A stretch of DNA of 64,000 nucleotides from Albugo candida (taxonomy: Eukaryota; Oomycota; Peronosporomycetes; Albuginales). Positions 36,470 through 49,400 of this stretch are shown here, piece after piece. The DNA lies in assembly GCA_040437565.1 (NCBI GenBank), contig JBDOQK010000005.1, positions 248,001 through 312,000 of the forward strand, written 5' to 3'. Position numbers and translations under genes: made by a program. The notes under the pieces were generated by a model that saw nothing but the letters and a program-made list of their open reading frames with translations, was not told the DNA's origin and ran no database searches. Positions within the stretch are counted from its first letter, which is position 1; the number at the start of each line of letters is the position of its first letter.

Positions 36470-37305
36470 CGATTTCAGTATGTGGCTTTCCAGCCAATGC
36501 ATTACAAGCTAACCTATTAGCTTACATATGAGACTCTCTATCATTTATTGCACCTGCATGGAGTGAACTGAGATATTCTTTCCTTCCGCACAAACCCTTT
36601 CTTGCTATTTTCCTTTCCAACAGCAAGAGAGCAACAAGCACTTTTATGTAGCTTTATCTCCAACGACTTTGTACAATTGCTTTGAGCGTACCATACTTTG
36701 CGATGCAAGAACACCAACCTGCTTCGCACGATTTCTGGGCTACGGTTGCTTGCTGAAGTTGCACACTGAGACCTGAATGTCGGATATGCCTCTCACAATA
36801 GTGTGTCTTTATTGTCCGGGCAATAGTTCGAAAAGTGATAAAATTAAATAATTTAAAGACTTCCTAGTCGCAAGCGTCTACGCATTAGAGTGCAATTTTG
36901 CTCGAATAAGGCATTCTTTTCCTCATCCTAGGCCCTACATAAGCGCGAGGCATGCACTTTCCAGCCCTTAGCATTGGACACGGTATCGCCAAGGAATTTC
37001 TATGCTTAACGCGCACGTTTGTAGCTTCTATATCACATCAGTAGAAGATACTGGCCACTAGCCTGTAATTAGATCTTTGGTTTGTCTATTTTCTTCGCTT
37101 TATCAACTGCTCTCTATCCCAAGGTATCTAATGGACCAAATAGCGTCTTGGACGTTCTAAAGGGACTCCTAGACATGAAATATTCCATGTGGTGGAGAGC
37201 AATCGAAGATGCTTGTCCACATTGATGATTGTGACAGTGAAGGCTGGATGATGCTCACAATTTGAACCGCCACGTAATATCGAGAATATTGTATCTTTTG
37301 GATGT
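36470..37305. other. Intergenic, no recognisable gene
   Basis: About 0.8 kb with only short frames. No domain, RNA gene or repeat was recognised. Confidence 0.45.
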
Positions 37306-38048
37306 AGAGATATCTCTGAGATCGCATATATGTTTGTTGCTACATTCATCTGATCAAAAAAACCGACATTTTTGCAGAGCAGTTTTATAGCACGAAAGTA
37401 GGAAGTGAATATAATGTATAAAATCTTATGGCGATACTTTCACTTCCATCGAAACTCCGCCAAATGATCTGTTTTACAATTTACGAGGCTAAATCGTTGA
37501 GCAGTCTGCATTCAATCGGTTGCGGAAGATTCTCACCCGATGGAGCTACTCTTGTCTTACCAATATATTTGATTGACGTCGCTCATCAACGACGTCCCGA
37601 GCTCGCTCGTTTATTATTTTTCGATTCAGTCAAAGCGATAAAGTACGCCCCCTTCAAGACACTTGTGTTCATGTGAGCAACAATTTGTAGCGTGAAATCA
37701 GGAAACGATCCTCATCAAAGATATCGAGCAAACGGAATGTCAATAGTGATGAGGTCGCGGCGAGCTTGTGATAGCAATCATTACTGATGATTTGACTTTT
37801 CCGGCCGGGACAGGCTCCAACAACTTGTATGACGGCGGTCTGAGCAAAAGGCTAATGAGAATCTCACTGGAAGCTCCTAAGGCAGAGTATGTTCTGGTGC
37901 TGCGTATATCAAGATGCTGCAAGTACGTGATATACTGGAGACACATGGCGCTGAGCGCTTTGTAGCTGACATCGAACGAAGATGCTTGAATATCGTTATC
38001 TCCACGCTTTCAAGAACCAAAATGATGAAGCGATCACTCGATATTCGA

Positions 38049-38173
38049 AGCTTGTTTATCATGCATGAGATAGGCTGACCCACTACTCAAAGCTTCACGA
38101 AATGCACTACTAACGTGCATTTCGTGAAGCTTTGAGTAGTGGGTCAGCCTATCTCATGCATGATAAACAAGCT
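38049..38173. repeat. Perfect 59-bp inverted repeat with 7-bp loop abutting gap 6
   Basis: 38049..38107 and 38115..38173 are exact reverse complements, separated by TACTAAC. In the duplicate copy the same left arm (39017..39075) is followed by GTTAGTAGTGC instead. The loop and the arm are therefore inverted only in the contig end next to the N run. This looks like a fold-back read or amplification chimera. Confidence 0.8.
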
Positions 38174-38273
38174 NNNNNNNNNNNNNNNNNNNNNNNNNNN
38201 NNNNNNNNNNNNNNNNNNNNNNNNNNNNNNNNNNNNNNNNNNNNNNNNNNNNNNNNNNNNNNNNNNNNNNNNN
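38174..38273. other. Assembly gap (100 N)
   Basis: Exactly 100 N; the flanks are the fold-back end on the left and the duplicated block on the right. Confidence 0.99.
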
Positions 38274-39075
38274 AGAGATATCTCTGAGATCGCATATATG
38301 TTTGTTGCTACATTCATCTGATCAAAAAAACCGACATTTTTGCAGAGCAGTTTTATAGCACGAAAGTAGGAAGTGAATATAATGTATAAAATCTTATGGC
38401 GATACTTTCACTTCCATCGAAACTCCGCCAAATGATCTGTTTTACAATTTACGAGGCTAAATCGTTGAGCAGTCTGCATTCAATCGGTTGCGGAAGATTC
38501 TCACCCGATGGAGCTACTCTTGTCTTACCAATATATTTGATTGACGTCGCTCATCAACGACGTCCCGAGCTCGCTCGTTTATTATTTTTCGATTCAGTCA
38601 AAGCGATAAAGTACGCCCCCTTCAAGACACTTGTGTTCATGTGAGCAACAATTTGTAGCGTGAAATCAGGAAACGATCCTCATCAAAGATATCGAGCAAA
38701 CGGAATGTCAATAGTGATGAGGTCGCGGCGAGCTTGTGATAGCAATCATTACTGATGATTTGACTTTTCCGGCCGGGACAGGCTCCAACAACTTGTATGA
38801 CGGCGGTCTGAGCAAAAGGCTAATGAGAATCTCACTGGAAGCTCCTAAGGCAGAGTATGTTCTGGTGCTGCGTATATCAAGATGCTGCAAGTACGTGATA
38901 TACTGGAGACACATGGCGCTGAGCGCTTTGTAGCTGACATCGAACGAAGATGCTTGAATATCGTTATCTCCACGCTTTCAAGAACCAAAATGATGAAGCG
39001 ATCACTCGATATTCGAAGCTTGTTTATCATGCATGAGATAGGCTGACCCACTACTCAAAGCTTCACGAAATGCAC

Positions 39076-42057
39076 GTTAGTAGTGCAGACTACTACATAG
39101 TTGTTCTCCGTATGGTTGTAAAGGGAATAGCCTGGTGATACGGACTGCTTGAATGAAGCGTACAGACGGACAATTGGGGAAGTATATACCCGCAAACTTA
39201 GTCACACTTTGGATGGTAGTCTCAACTTTCCTGGATTACTTCGTCAGGAAGATAGATGAGTAACATTCCTGGACATTACCCATGGCTGTGGTGTGGTTCT
39301 CTCCTTGTTTGGTGAAGGTAAGCTTGGGCGATTGCATCCATGCAGCCAATCAGCCAGCGCATCAACGTTTGTTTGAGCGCATTGAGCATAGACATGGTAT
39401 TTTGTATCCTCACAAGCGCTTGCTTACAAATCCGCGACATTGCTTACAGGTTTTGCTTCGGCATTCGAGTGTTCTGCTTATAGATATGACGGAAGCCACA
39501 CTCTGGTCAACACCGTGTCAATCTATATAATGTGCAATCGATGGAAGAGCTCATCTGATGCAATGCATTTAACGTGCAGGTGTCTCAAGCAGCGACTCTG
39601 GTGATCAAGTTATCCCGAGTCTTGCAGCTACAAGTGAAGTATTTAACTTTGCATCGAGCGTGGTGGTCGTCCTTTGCATGTATTGGCAAACACGGGTAGA
39701 AGGAATTTGATTCTAGTATTTTATAACTCAAATGTCTTCCGAAGTGCTGCGTCAGCGCCACCACGTTCATTTCTACGTGTCGCATTTATCAGTTCCTTCT
39801 ACTAGCATATATAGTGCATTTTTTTTAGTCTCAGTAGGTTGAATGCATATTAGTGTTGTGATGAGCTTCGCATGCTCTTTGTGATCGTAAGAATCGAAAT
39901 CGGTTAGATGTCATTCGAATACTCCCTGGAATCTTTTTGGCTGAGCTGTGATCCTGTTTCTTGCAACAAGCCTGCCATTTGCTGACACGAAGTCGAGCGC
40001 GCAGTTCGACCGTGCCATTGCGACAAACCGCATTTTGCCGTTTGCAACTCGTACAAAGCCGAAAGTAGGTAATGAGTAACATTAAACAAGCCCACTCCTT
40101 TGGTGTAATATGTCTGCGTGAAATAATGAGTGACATCGATACTGGCGAGCAAGACATCCTGCATTACGACTTGATGAATGCATGATGAGCAGTAATATAT
40201 CGCCATTACATAATTGCGACAGCGCTTGGGGTGTTCGTTGTAATGGAATACATGAGATCTCAATTAAATTTCTTGTGTCAATATCCACGTCCGCCTGCAA
40301 AGGTGTTCATACAACGCTGCGGTAACATGAAACGAGGCCATTTTAACGATATCAGTGGAAGCAGTTGCAAATGCTCGGTCTGCGCGAATTTCAAGGATAG
40401 CGAACTCAAATCATGCCCTTTGCAATTTTGATCAAGAACTATCAGCCACATGCGTGAAAGGGGTAGTTTTCTTTTACTGATATTTTCTTACAACGTTGTA
40501 AACTTTTATTGTTATAATCTGTAATGACTTTCGTGAAAAAGCTGTAATAAATAGCGATGGTCTGAAGACAGATTTTGTCTCTTGGAGATCAATTGGTGTT
40601 GCATTCGAGTCGCAATCTCTATTTTGTATTGCCTCAGCAATTGAAAGCCCGGTCCAGAAAGGATATCTTTGGTACACGCATGAGCTAAGGTACTCATGCA
40701 GCATGTAAGATATGTTCCGTGTATAGTGCGTTTGTACTGTGCTGATATTGGAGTATGAGCGCTATTGAAAACTTGCGTCATATTCCGATGATTAATTGCC
40801 GAAGCTGGGTGCTTGTTTCGAGCATCTGTAAGGTCGATTACGCTCGAAATCAGCTTATACGAGGTACATCATACGTAACGTTTTCGAGAGAATTACAAAG
40901 AACGTCTAGTTGCACTGGAGGAGCAGGAATTAGCTGAAAGAGAAGTACCACCGATTTCAACTGCATTCAAAGTTTCCGCAGGTTATTACGCTATGAATGG
41001 GTGTTGCGGTGTATGATAAAGACAGTCGGAAATCTATAAGATTGTTATTTTTTTAAAGGCTCTGGCGGTGCGAGGCAGCGACGCCGTTAGGATCCAAAAT
41101 CGATGTACAGCCAAAACAGCCATGCTACAGGCTACAGTCAACTGCTTTGAAGACGCCTGCTGGTACAGCGATCACAAATGCATTCGCTGACTCTGTGTCG
41201 TGTCTTTGCAAAGTATTGCGATTGGATTCCATTGGATGAAGTTGGAGTTATTCGGAGAATGAAATAAACAAATATTCTGAAAATTGAGCTAACGAATGCA
41301 TCGCTGTAGCGTTTCTTCACGGTTGCTCATTTAAAAAATACACAAGAACTACATGAGAATGGGTACATCGATGAATATTTCTGAATTCATTGCTGAGGCA
41401 GCTATTGCCATGTTCTGCAGTGTGAAGACTCGAGATGGCCATGAACGAGATGGACTTCTATGTGGAGGCAATCACATAGGAGCCGGCTAACTTGCAACGA
41501 CTATCCAAACCGATTCAAAGTGCCTTTTGCGCTGTTGGCGATAACAATAGCAAGGACGATGAGTCTGTCGTCGAGAAGTTTGGGAGAAACTGTAATATAT
41601 TGCTCGCGATTGGTAAATTGCACAGCGAATTGAGTTTCGAGCTTGAACACGGGGAGTTACAGGCTTTTAGGTCCCGTGTAGTGCCAGCCAGCCATTGCAA
41701 TACCATCTTTCATTATCTTACAAAGAAGACTCAGTTTAATATATCAGAAACTCGGCCTATGGCTACGATCAAGTGTGGTGGGAATGTGAATTTCCCCCAA
41801 TTTCTTCCCTTGCAATTCTTCCTTTTCTACCGCAAAAAAAACAAATCACTTCGGGTTTGAGTCTATTTGATGACTCACTACCATTCCTATAATTCGCTTT
41901 TGTGACGTAAAGACAACGCACCGCCTTGCATTAAGACAACGAAACGGTATATTGTTTCAATTTGGCTATTTCACTGCCTCTGAGAAAATCCCACACGAAG
42001 AGAAAGCATAAGGTTTTTGTATTGGTCATCTCAGCTAAATTATAAACCACTCGATCG
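39076..42057. other. Mostly non-coding stretch; a few plus-strand coding-like pieces
   Basis: No full gene could be built. Plus-strand pieces with coding-like composition occur near 40890-40980 (KERLVALEEQELAEREVPPI) and 41492-41860 (EKFGRNCNILLAIGKLHSEL). They could be upstream exons of the gene starting at 42058. No transposon hallmark was seen here. Confidence 0.35.
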
Positions 42058-43193
42058 ATGGAAACCATTGCACTGAATGATTTCCTCAGTGATATATTTG
42101 CTCACATAATGATTCAATTTCGTGAGAATTCACTGCTGCTGCTAGAGAAAGCAAAGCTTGGGCAGCCAATGGAACTACACAAACCAACGTACGCAATAAG
42201 AGGCGTCAAAGAGATTGGAAACGCGCAAATGATCCATGCAACTGCGTACTGGTCAAATCAGGTCGAATGGAAGGGAATCAGTTCCAGCACAACAATTCAA
42301 AAGGAGCTTGAAGATCGTACTGCACTCTGTCCACAACTTCGACCGTGCGAAACGGCAAAATGTCGACGGCCATTCTGTCTCTCGAATATTAATGAATGCC
42401 AGATAATCTTGGACCGCTTGAACCATTTCGAGTACCGCAGTACAGATGCATTTTTCCAAGATCTTGAGCATCTATTCAGCACACTGAATCTTAAAAAAGC
42501 GGAGACGCGTCAATTTATGGTCTGTGATTCATCTTACGCTATCAAATATTCTGATGTTAGCATCTGTAGCGTTTTTTCAATAAAATGCAAGCAGATCGCC
42601 AGGAATCACTGCATCGTGATGAAGAGAATTCTTATCAATTGGCTCCTATTCGAGGTACTAAAATCGAGATTTAGGGAATGAAAAAGCGCTTCATGCTGAC
42701 GATGTAGGAGATGGGGCATCGAAGAAGGCTAGGCCTGATGGAGATGCAACTGAAAGTAATCTCAACTTTGGATGGAAGCAGGAACAAGCTCAGGACGTGT
42801 CCGATCTGGAGATTCTGCGTGATGCGGAGGCGTATTGTAGTATACAGACACTCAGAAATGAGCCCGATGCTTCTTGGATCAATACGACTGATTCTGAGAA
42901 AGATACACAGAATCGATCTTTAGACAGAGTAAGTGATATTTATCGCTCTCTCGTATCACTCCCACTGACCTTTTACTAGTCGGAAGGAAAGACGGCACGT
43001 AAAGAGATTTACGATAGAGTGGTGATCTTACGGCTTCGTAGATTGATACAACTTCATGTGTGTCCACACTTGAACGGCCAGGAAGTATGCGTTCTGCCGA
43101 CGAGATATGTCGGACGGGATCCATCCCATCCTATTCTCCAGTCCTGTGTACCCACGGGACGTATTCAATATGAGCACATTTACTCCTACACAT
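42058..43193 (+). CDS. Unknown protein, possible bromodomain-like segment; 3' end lost in gap
   Basis: Exon from ATG 42058 starts METIALNDFLSDIFAHIMIQ. A segment (IILDRLNHFEYRSTDAFFQD, then LEHLF) resembles the end of a bromodomain, where a conserved Tyr and an F..D pair occur, but the rest of the fold is not evident. Further exons appear to follow. One carries DDVGDGASKKARPDGDATES and SDLEILRDAEAYCSIQ. After an intron (about 42929-42979) another carries SEGKTARKEIYDRVVILRLR and PHLNGQEVCVLPTRYVGRD. The chain runs into the gap at 43194. It converges with VPS39. Function unknown; a chromatin role would be speculation. Confidence 0.45.
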
Positions 43194-43293
43194 NNNNNNN
43201 NNNNNNNNNNNNNNNNNNNNNNNNNNNNNNNNNNNNNNNNNNNNNNNNNNNNNNNNNNNNNNNNNNNNNNNNNNNNNNNNNNNNNNNNNNNNN
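43194..43293. other. Assembly gap (100 N)
   Basis: No shared flank sequence. It removes the 3' ends of two convergent genes: the unknown protein and the last residues of VPS39. Confidence 0.99.
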
Positions 43294-46272
43294 TTTGCCG
43301 GAGGAGCAATTGTAATGCACAATTCTACCGTTCGGATAGACAGCAAATACGATATCGCCAATGCGTTTTCGACACACACAACAAGTCGTCTGTGGATCGA
43401 TTTCTACAAATTCTGCTCGCTTTTCCACTCGCGCGCACTGAACTTGAAGATTGTATACATTGGACATGTGCTTGACCAGCATTTTCTCCCGCACGTTGTG
43501 ACCAGTATGTGGCAGCACCTGGCTAAAGTATTCTCCAAGTTTGGCCACCGGAGTTGTTAATGGAATCAATTCAAGCACAGCTTTGCCATCAATCAGTTTT
43601 CCATGACGCGATAATATTTGAAATGCATGATCATTCAACGTGGTCTTCTTTGATTCTTCTTCGGCATGCAAACAAAGCTTCACCAGAACCAACAGAGCAG
43701 AATTATACGTACACGCCATTGCAGAAGATGGAGTTTGACGTTTTTTCCCGTACTTTAAAGCATAACTCTCTGCTCCTTTCAAATCGTTCAAATCGTAAAT
43801 CAAAGACCGCATCGCTTCTTCGTGAAGAGCCCCACGACCACATAATATAATAAACTCATTGTACAGAGCTGTTTTCTTCACTTTTGCAATCAGTACGTGA
43901 ACATCATAAGCAGATGATCCAGCTCGAATGAAGCGTAAGAAACGCTTTCGAGCATCGCCTAAGGCTCCAGGCTCTTTTCCAGGAGAAGATTTCGAAGGCT
44001 GTTCTCCGGCGGCAACAAGCTTCAACACTTCTTCGAGATACTCGAGCGCTAGTCGAGTATGATGAGGATCAATATCCAAGGTGGACGTTTCTTCGCTGTC
44101 ATTCCCACCACCAACGAGATGAGTTGGCGCGTCACCGCCAGGTCCAATTCGACTGCTACCCAACACGCTCGGTTGTACACGATCGCGCTCGCTGTGTAGT
44201 AAGCTCTCCAAGTACTTTTGCGCTATTCCTGTGTCTGCTGCATGTCGCTTTAAATGGGCTAAAACGTCATTTGTGTCCAGAGGAGCTTGACGATCCGTGA
44301 ATATTCGCAATGCTTGCTTTGGAGAACTTTTGACTATCCAAATTGACTCACGAAAAATCAAATCACTCTGCTCGTTCGGTATCGTTAACAATGCGTCGAT
44401 AGCTGCTTCCATCGCGGATTTCGGTAGATTTTTCTGGCGATACCCACCCGAATGCAGCTGAGAAAACATATTGATTGCTTGTTCGTACTTGTGGTGCGCC
44501 AAGAGTAGTAGGCCAGACTCATAGTATAGCTTTTCTTGCATCAAATACGATTTGCACGATTCCAAATCCAAATGACAAACTTCCGCATCGCTATCCTGTA
44601 GTAAATAAATCAACTCATTGTGCTTGCCAAAGCTGACATACAGTCGAAGTAGCGCTGTATCCACTGCCTCGCTGCGATGAGGATCTTTTCCACCAGGTGT
44701 AGAGGTCGAGGTACCGCCGGATTGTGCCACATTGCGGTAGGACGAACGTGCACGCGCTTGAAACTTTTCTTTCGCGTGCTTTCGATACATTTCCATGAAT
44801 TTGAGCAGTGCTTTTGCTGATCGTTTCAATAGCTCCCGAGGCTCAAGATTTGCAATCTCAGAACTCAATTGTTGCTTATTGGAGTCCAGTAGCTCACGAA
44901 TGACCGATAGCATATTCGGAGTCAGCGCTGCACCCCGCGGAAGCACTTCCGATTTCAAATAAGTCGGCTCATAGGAGAAATTCCCACACTGATAATCAGG
45001 GTAGAATGCGATTAGTTCGCATGGATCAATACCAGCACGATATAGATGCTCCATTGCAGATTCAAACTCGAGCCTTTTTAATAGCGCTATTCCAGCATGA
45101 CGATGAAATCTCTTCATTTTCGAGCGCTGTTTATCAGACGGTAGCTTTAAAATTGATTTCTTGAGCAAGTCTTGAGCGTGTTCTACTTTCCCTCTATCCA
45201 GAAGCTCTACGACTTGTTGATCAATGGGCATCTGCTCTACTCGTACAACCATCGACGTGTTGCTTCCACCATCTCTAGCTCCTACGATCACGACGTCTTC
45301 AGAGTCTCCTGGAGGTCTTGGCTCCATATCCCATTTCATTCCATTCCCAAATATGCACGATGCTTTCTCGATAGCGATAGACTGCACCAGCGACTGATCT
45401 TTAACGCTGTGAATTTCGACCCCAACACGAGGAATCAAACCGATCAGATACGGCGCTGTAAACTCAACTGTCGATGGTGGTTGTGTCCATGAAATTGAGT
45501 CTTTTTCAATCATTTCACCATTGAAACCTACATAGATTCCAACCTTGTCCATAACTGAAATCAGTATCTCTTCTTTCGGAAGCATTTTGACGACAGGGTA
45601 CAGTTGTGGCTGCTGATTCGCGTTTGCGTACAGTTTAGAAGGCTCACCACTTCGATCGTTTAGTATGAGATATTCTTTTCGTAACCCAATCACAACTTTA
45701 TTACGATACCATGCAATCGTAATGGGAACTTCTGGTGTTGCAAACTCACGCAAAAACTTGTACGTCTTATCAGAATTGTGATATTGATAAATTACAATCG
45801 CACGTTTTCTTAACGCAGCGACCCCGAGACGAAAGTGAGGTGGTCCTCGCTGATTGATACAGCATAGTTTTACTTTATGAACATTAGCAGCGTTAAAGTC
45901 GAACGGTAACAGCTGTAAGTCAGTAGCACCGTGTACGCTGAGTTCCCCGTCCGCGATTACAACAACCATGCGAATATGCGGTACGGCGATGAGTTGTGTG
46001 ACTGGTTTACGATGCTGAAATTGGTATGAAACTGTTTTGCATGCGTCAGAGGTAGTTCCTTTGCGAGTATCGTACATGATCAATCGACCGTCATTGGTTC
46101 CTATCACAACGCGAGAGGAGTAGAACGTGACACACTCGATTTTTCCTGAGAAGCCTGTTATCAAGGGGGTGGCACGAAATGCAACTCGGTGTTCATCATC
46201 GTTTTTTGAATTGATATTTTGACTTGTGGACTGGTGCGCTCGCTGAGGAACTTGTGTTCCTCCAGACATCAC
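43294..46272 (-). CDS. VPS39: VPS39 / Vam6, HOPS complex subunit (C-terminal end in gap)
   Basis: Tethering subunit of the HOPS complex at late endosomes and vacuoles, binding Ypt7/Rab7. It is a single intron-less frame of 993 codons up to the gap. N-terminal CNH (citron homology) beta-propeller: KIECVTFYSSRVVIGTNDGR, PVTQLIAVP, LYPVVKMLPKEEILI. The middle part holds clathrin heavy-chain-type helical repeats (LLRLYVSFGKHNELIYLLQD; YEQAINMFSQLHSGG). The C-terminal Vps39_2-type zinc-binding motif is CCVCRKRIGDIVFAVYPNGR followed by IVHYNC. The family ends within about 10-20 residues after that, so only a short tail is lost. The start is MMSGGTQVPQRAH at 46272, 144 bp (including the gap) from the divergent transporter-fusion gene. 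Confidence 0.92.
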
Positions 46273-46310
46273 GCAAAGTATTGTAGCTCGTACACTTACA
46301 ATGTCGTTTG

Positions 46311-46410
46311 NNNNNNNNNNNNNNNNNNNNNNNNNNNNNNNNNNNNNNNNNNNNNNNNNNNNNNNNNNNNNNNNNNNNNNNNNNNNNNNNNNNNNNNNNN
46401 NNNNNNNNNN
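46311..46410. other. Assembly gap (100 N) in a divergent promoter
   Basis: Exactly 100 N between the VPS39 start and the fusion-gene start. The flanks are not duplicated, so promoter sequence, and possibly 5' coding sequence of the fusion gene, may be missing. Confidence 0.99.
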
Positions 46411-46415
46411 GAATC

Positions 46416-49400
46416 ATGGAAGGCCGCGTGATCGAGACCGATGTGCCTTCAAAGCTCTACGCGCTCAATCTCCGAAAACTGAGTGAAATCTCACGACTTT
46501 CCGAACGCGAACTAGTCGAAGGAATGTACAACGCCGATGACGCAGTCGATATGCAAGGAGTAGTTGTAAATCGAGGAGATCAAGTTCCATTCGAAGCCAT
46601 TGGCAAATCACCCGATTCCGCCGTCATAACCTCCACACCTGCAGTCACTCAAGTCCTAGTCACAGCTGCATCCAGCACAATGTGTTTAGACGGCTCCGAC
46701 ACGCCGAAATGCTTGCTTGTTTTGGGAGAATATACCGTGATTGAGCACATATTAGCGCAATTGTATGTGGCAGGAATGGAACGTATTGTAATTCTTATTT
46801 CATATTTTGGATTTGAAATTATGCAAACAATCAAAAATTCTTTTTTGTATCCCAAAATGAACATAACATTCCTCAACCTCGGCGATGAGACGCCCTACGG
46901 TCACGCTCGTGCCTTATTATCGGCCCGAGAGATGTTCAGTACTCCTTTTTTGATTCATACAGCAGATCATATTTTCGATAAGACGATTTTGCATCGATTA
47001 GCATCCTTTCAGTTGCACGGATCTGTTGCATGCGTCCTTGTCGACTCGGAAATCGTTGGAATATCGGGTCTTCCTGACACTGCAGGGAAGGTGCAATATG
47101 GCGTCGATGGAAACGTCCGACGCATTGGTCGACATCTCAAGCAATATGATGCAATTGATGCTGGTTTGTTCCTTGTGACCGACCGTATCTTTGCAGCCTT
47201 GGAATTACTCGCATATGAGAAGCCAAAATTCTCACTCGCTGAAGCTTTGAATGTATTGAGACCGACATTTGGATTGAAATATATGGATGTTTTGAATGAA
47301 GTATGGCTCAGTGTAGAAACAAAAGAACAACTGGATCGAGCTATCGAAAATGATACAATTTTGTCGTTATCTCCGTGGCCTGTGATTGTCGCAAAAGATA
47401 TGACTGTAGAGGAAGGATGTCGATCCGCATCCGACACCGGGAAAAGTGTGTTTCTCGCTGTATCAGCCACAGATGATGACTCATCGCTACGATTAGTGGA
47501 TGCGAGTGACACTGGTGCGATTTTCGAAGGGTTTGTGGTCGGAGTCGATCAGCTGGAGGATGAGTATGCCGCGGAAGGCTTGACAGAAAACACACCACTT
47601 CTCAAGCCAATTTCGTCTCCAAAAGGAAGCAGCACTTCACGTCGACAATCAACCAGCAAATTGGTCCGAAAACGAAGTTCTTATCTCGAAACCTCTGAAG
47701 AACCTTTTGTTCTCTCCATTCCGGTCCAGACACGCACACAAGCATCAAATGTGCTTTCAATTGATACGTTCGATAACGCTGAACGGAACGCATACATCAT
47801 CGAGCTAGCCAAATCACCGACCACACCTTCTATCGCCCAGCAATACATTCTGGCCGTATCGGGTGGTAGCGATCCCAATTTGAAAAAGCACACGCTGCTT
47901 CGTCAGTTGTCGAGTCTGCCTACAGACGTGACAAATGTCGCGTTAGGAGCAACAGAGCTCCATGATGGGCGATTGCAAGTACAGGTATTGGTCGAGCGAC
48001 GAGTTCCGGCCATCGGGTACATTCTCCTTGTAATGGCGCTTTTCGCGATTTCTTCGATGGGTGTAGCATTCAATCTCCAGCACGACGTGGATCCGTTCCT
48101 GAAATTGTTTTGGCGATCATCAGCATCAATGCTTGTATTGGTCCCTCTATCCGTAGTCTCGATCTTACAGAATGGCTCTCCTCCACTGACAATTCGTCTT
48201 GTGCTTCTTTTATCGACAAGTTCGATCGCGCACGCTTTATTCCTCATGACGTTCTTATGGTCACTGAGCCATACATCCATCAGTCATGCGTATATTTTCA
48301 ACAATTGTCATTCATTACTGCTTGTGCTTGGTCGCGTGTCCATTGGAAATCAAGTCCCCAAGCATGAATTGATAGGCACAGGCATCGGTATTGTCGGAGG
48401 TGTCCTTGCGGCATTTGATCAGTCTTTGATTCAGGCGTCCAATATCGTCCGAGTCTCAGCTTCGGGAGACTTTGTTGCTTTACTTGGTGCGATTGGTGGG
48501 GCTCTGTACCTCACCAGCGTCAAGCAGATTCGACGCGATGTGGATGTTCCTCTTCTGCTTACCGCTATCTTTGGTCTCACAACACTTTTCCATTTCCCCG
48601 TCTTTGCATTACTTCAAATTCCGTACAATTTCTCAACTGACAGCAAAATCGGTCTTTTTGGATGGACAGCAAATGTGCATACCGCTCTCATTGAGCTGTA
48701 TATCGTGCTCATTTGTACGATTGTCGGAACGCTCGGGTACGTGGGTGTGCTCAAATACTTTGATCCGATTGTGATTTCTATCGTCATGCTCGCCGAACCG
48801 ATTCTCGCTTGTTTTTTCGGTGTTTTGCTCCACGTCGAAGTGATCCCTGGAATGTATACAATTGCAGGCGCTCTNNNNNNNNNNNNNNNNNNNNNNNNNN
48901 NNNNNNNNNNNNNNNNNNNNNNNNNNNNNNNNNNNNNNNNNNNNNNNNNNNNNNNNNNNNNNNNNNNNNNNNNNCGAGAGATGTTCAGTACTCCTTTTTT
49001 GATTCATACAGCAGATCATATTTTCGATAAGACGATTTTGCATCGATTAGCATCCTTTCAGTTGCACGGATCTGTTGCATGCGTCCTTGTCGACTCGGAA
49101 ATCGTTGGAATATCGGGTCTTCCTGACACTGCAGGGAAGGTGCAATATGGCGTCGATGGAAACGTCCGACGCATTGGTCGACATCTCAAGCAATATGATG
49201 CAATTGATGCTGGTTTGTTCCTTGTGACCGACCGTATCTTTGCAGCCTTGGAATTACTCGCATATGAGAAGCCAAAATTCTCACTCGCTGAAGCTTTGAA
49301 TGTATTGAGACCGACATTTGGATTGAAATATATGGATGTTTTGAATGAAGTATGGCTCAGTGTAGAAACAAAAGAACAACTGGATCGAGCTATCGAAAAT

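Larger units (their letters stand above)
37306..39075 (+). repeat. Assembly duplication around gap 6 with an unidentified gene or gene fragment
   Basis: 37306..38107 equals 38274..39075 (802 bp, offset 968). The block holds plus-strand frames that may be exons of one unknown gene: CGRFSPDGATLVLPIYLIDV (first copy from 37428), DLTFPAGTGSNNLYDGGLSK (from 37768) and ERFVADIERRCLNIVISTLS, ending FIMHEIG with stop near 38080. I do not recognise the product. Count it once, since the second copy is almost certainly the same locus. Confidence 0.6.

Noticed and set aside
37877-38083. Minus-strand 68-codon protein
   Set aside because: The plus-strand frame ending FIMHEIG in the same place has the more coding-like composition; neither is recognised, so I listed only the block.
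46308-46415. Start of the fusion protein inside the N run
   Set aside because: The apparent Met at 46308 followed by undefined residues is not evidence; the first real ATG is 46416.
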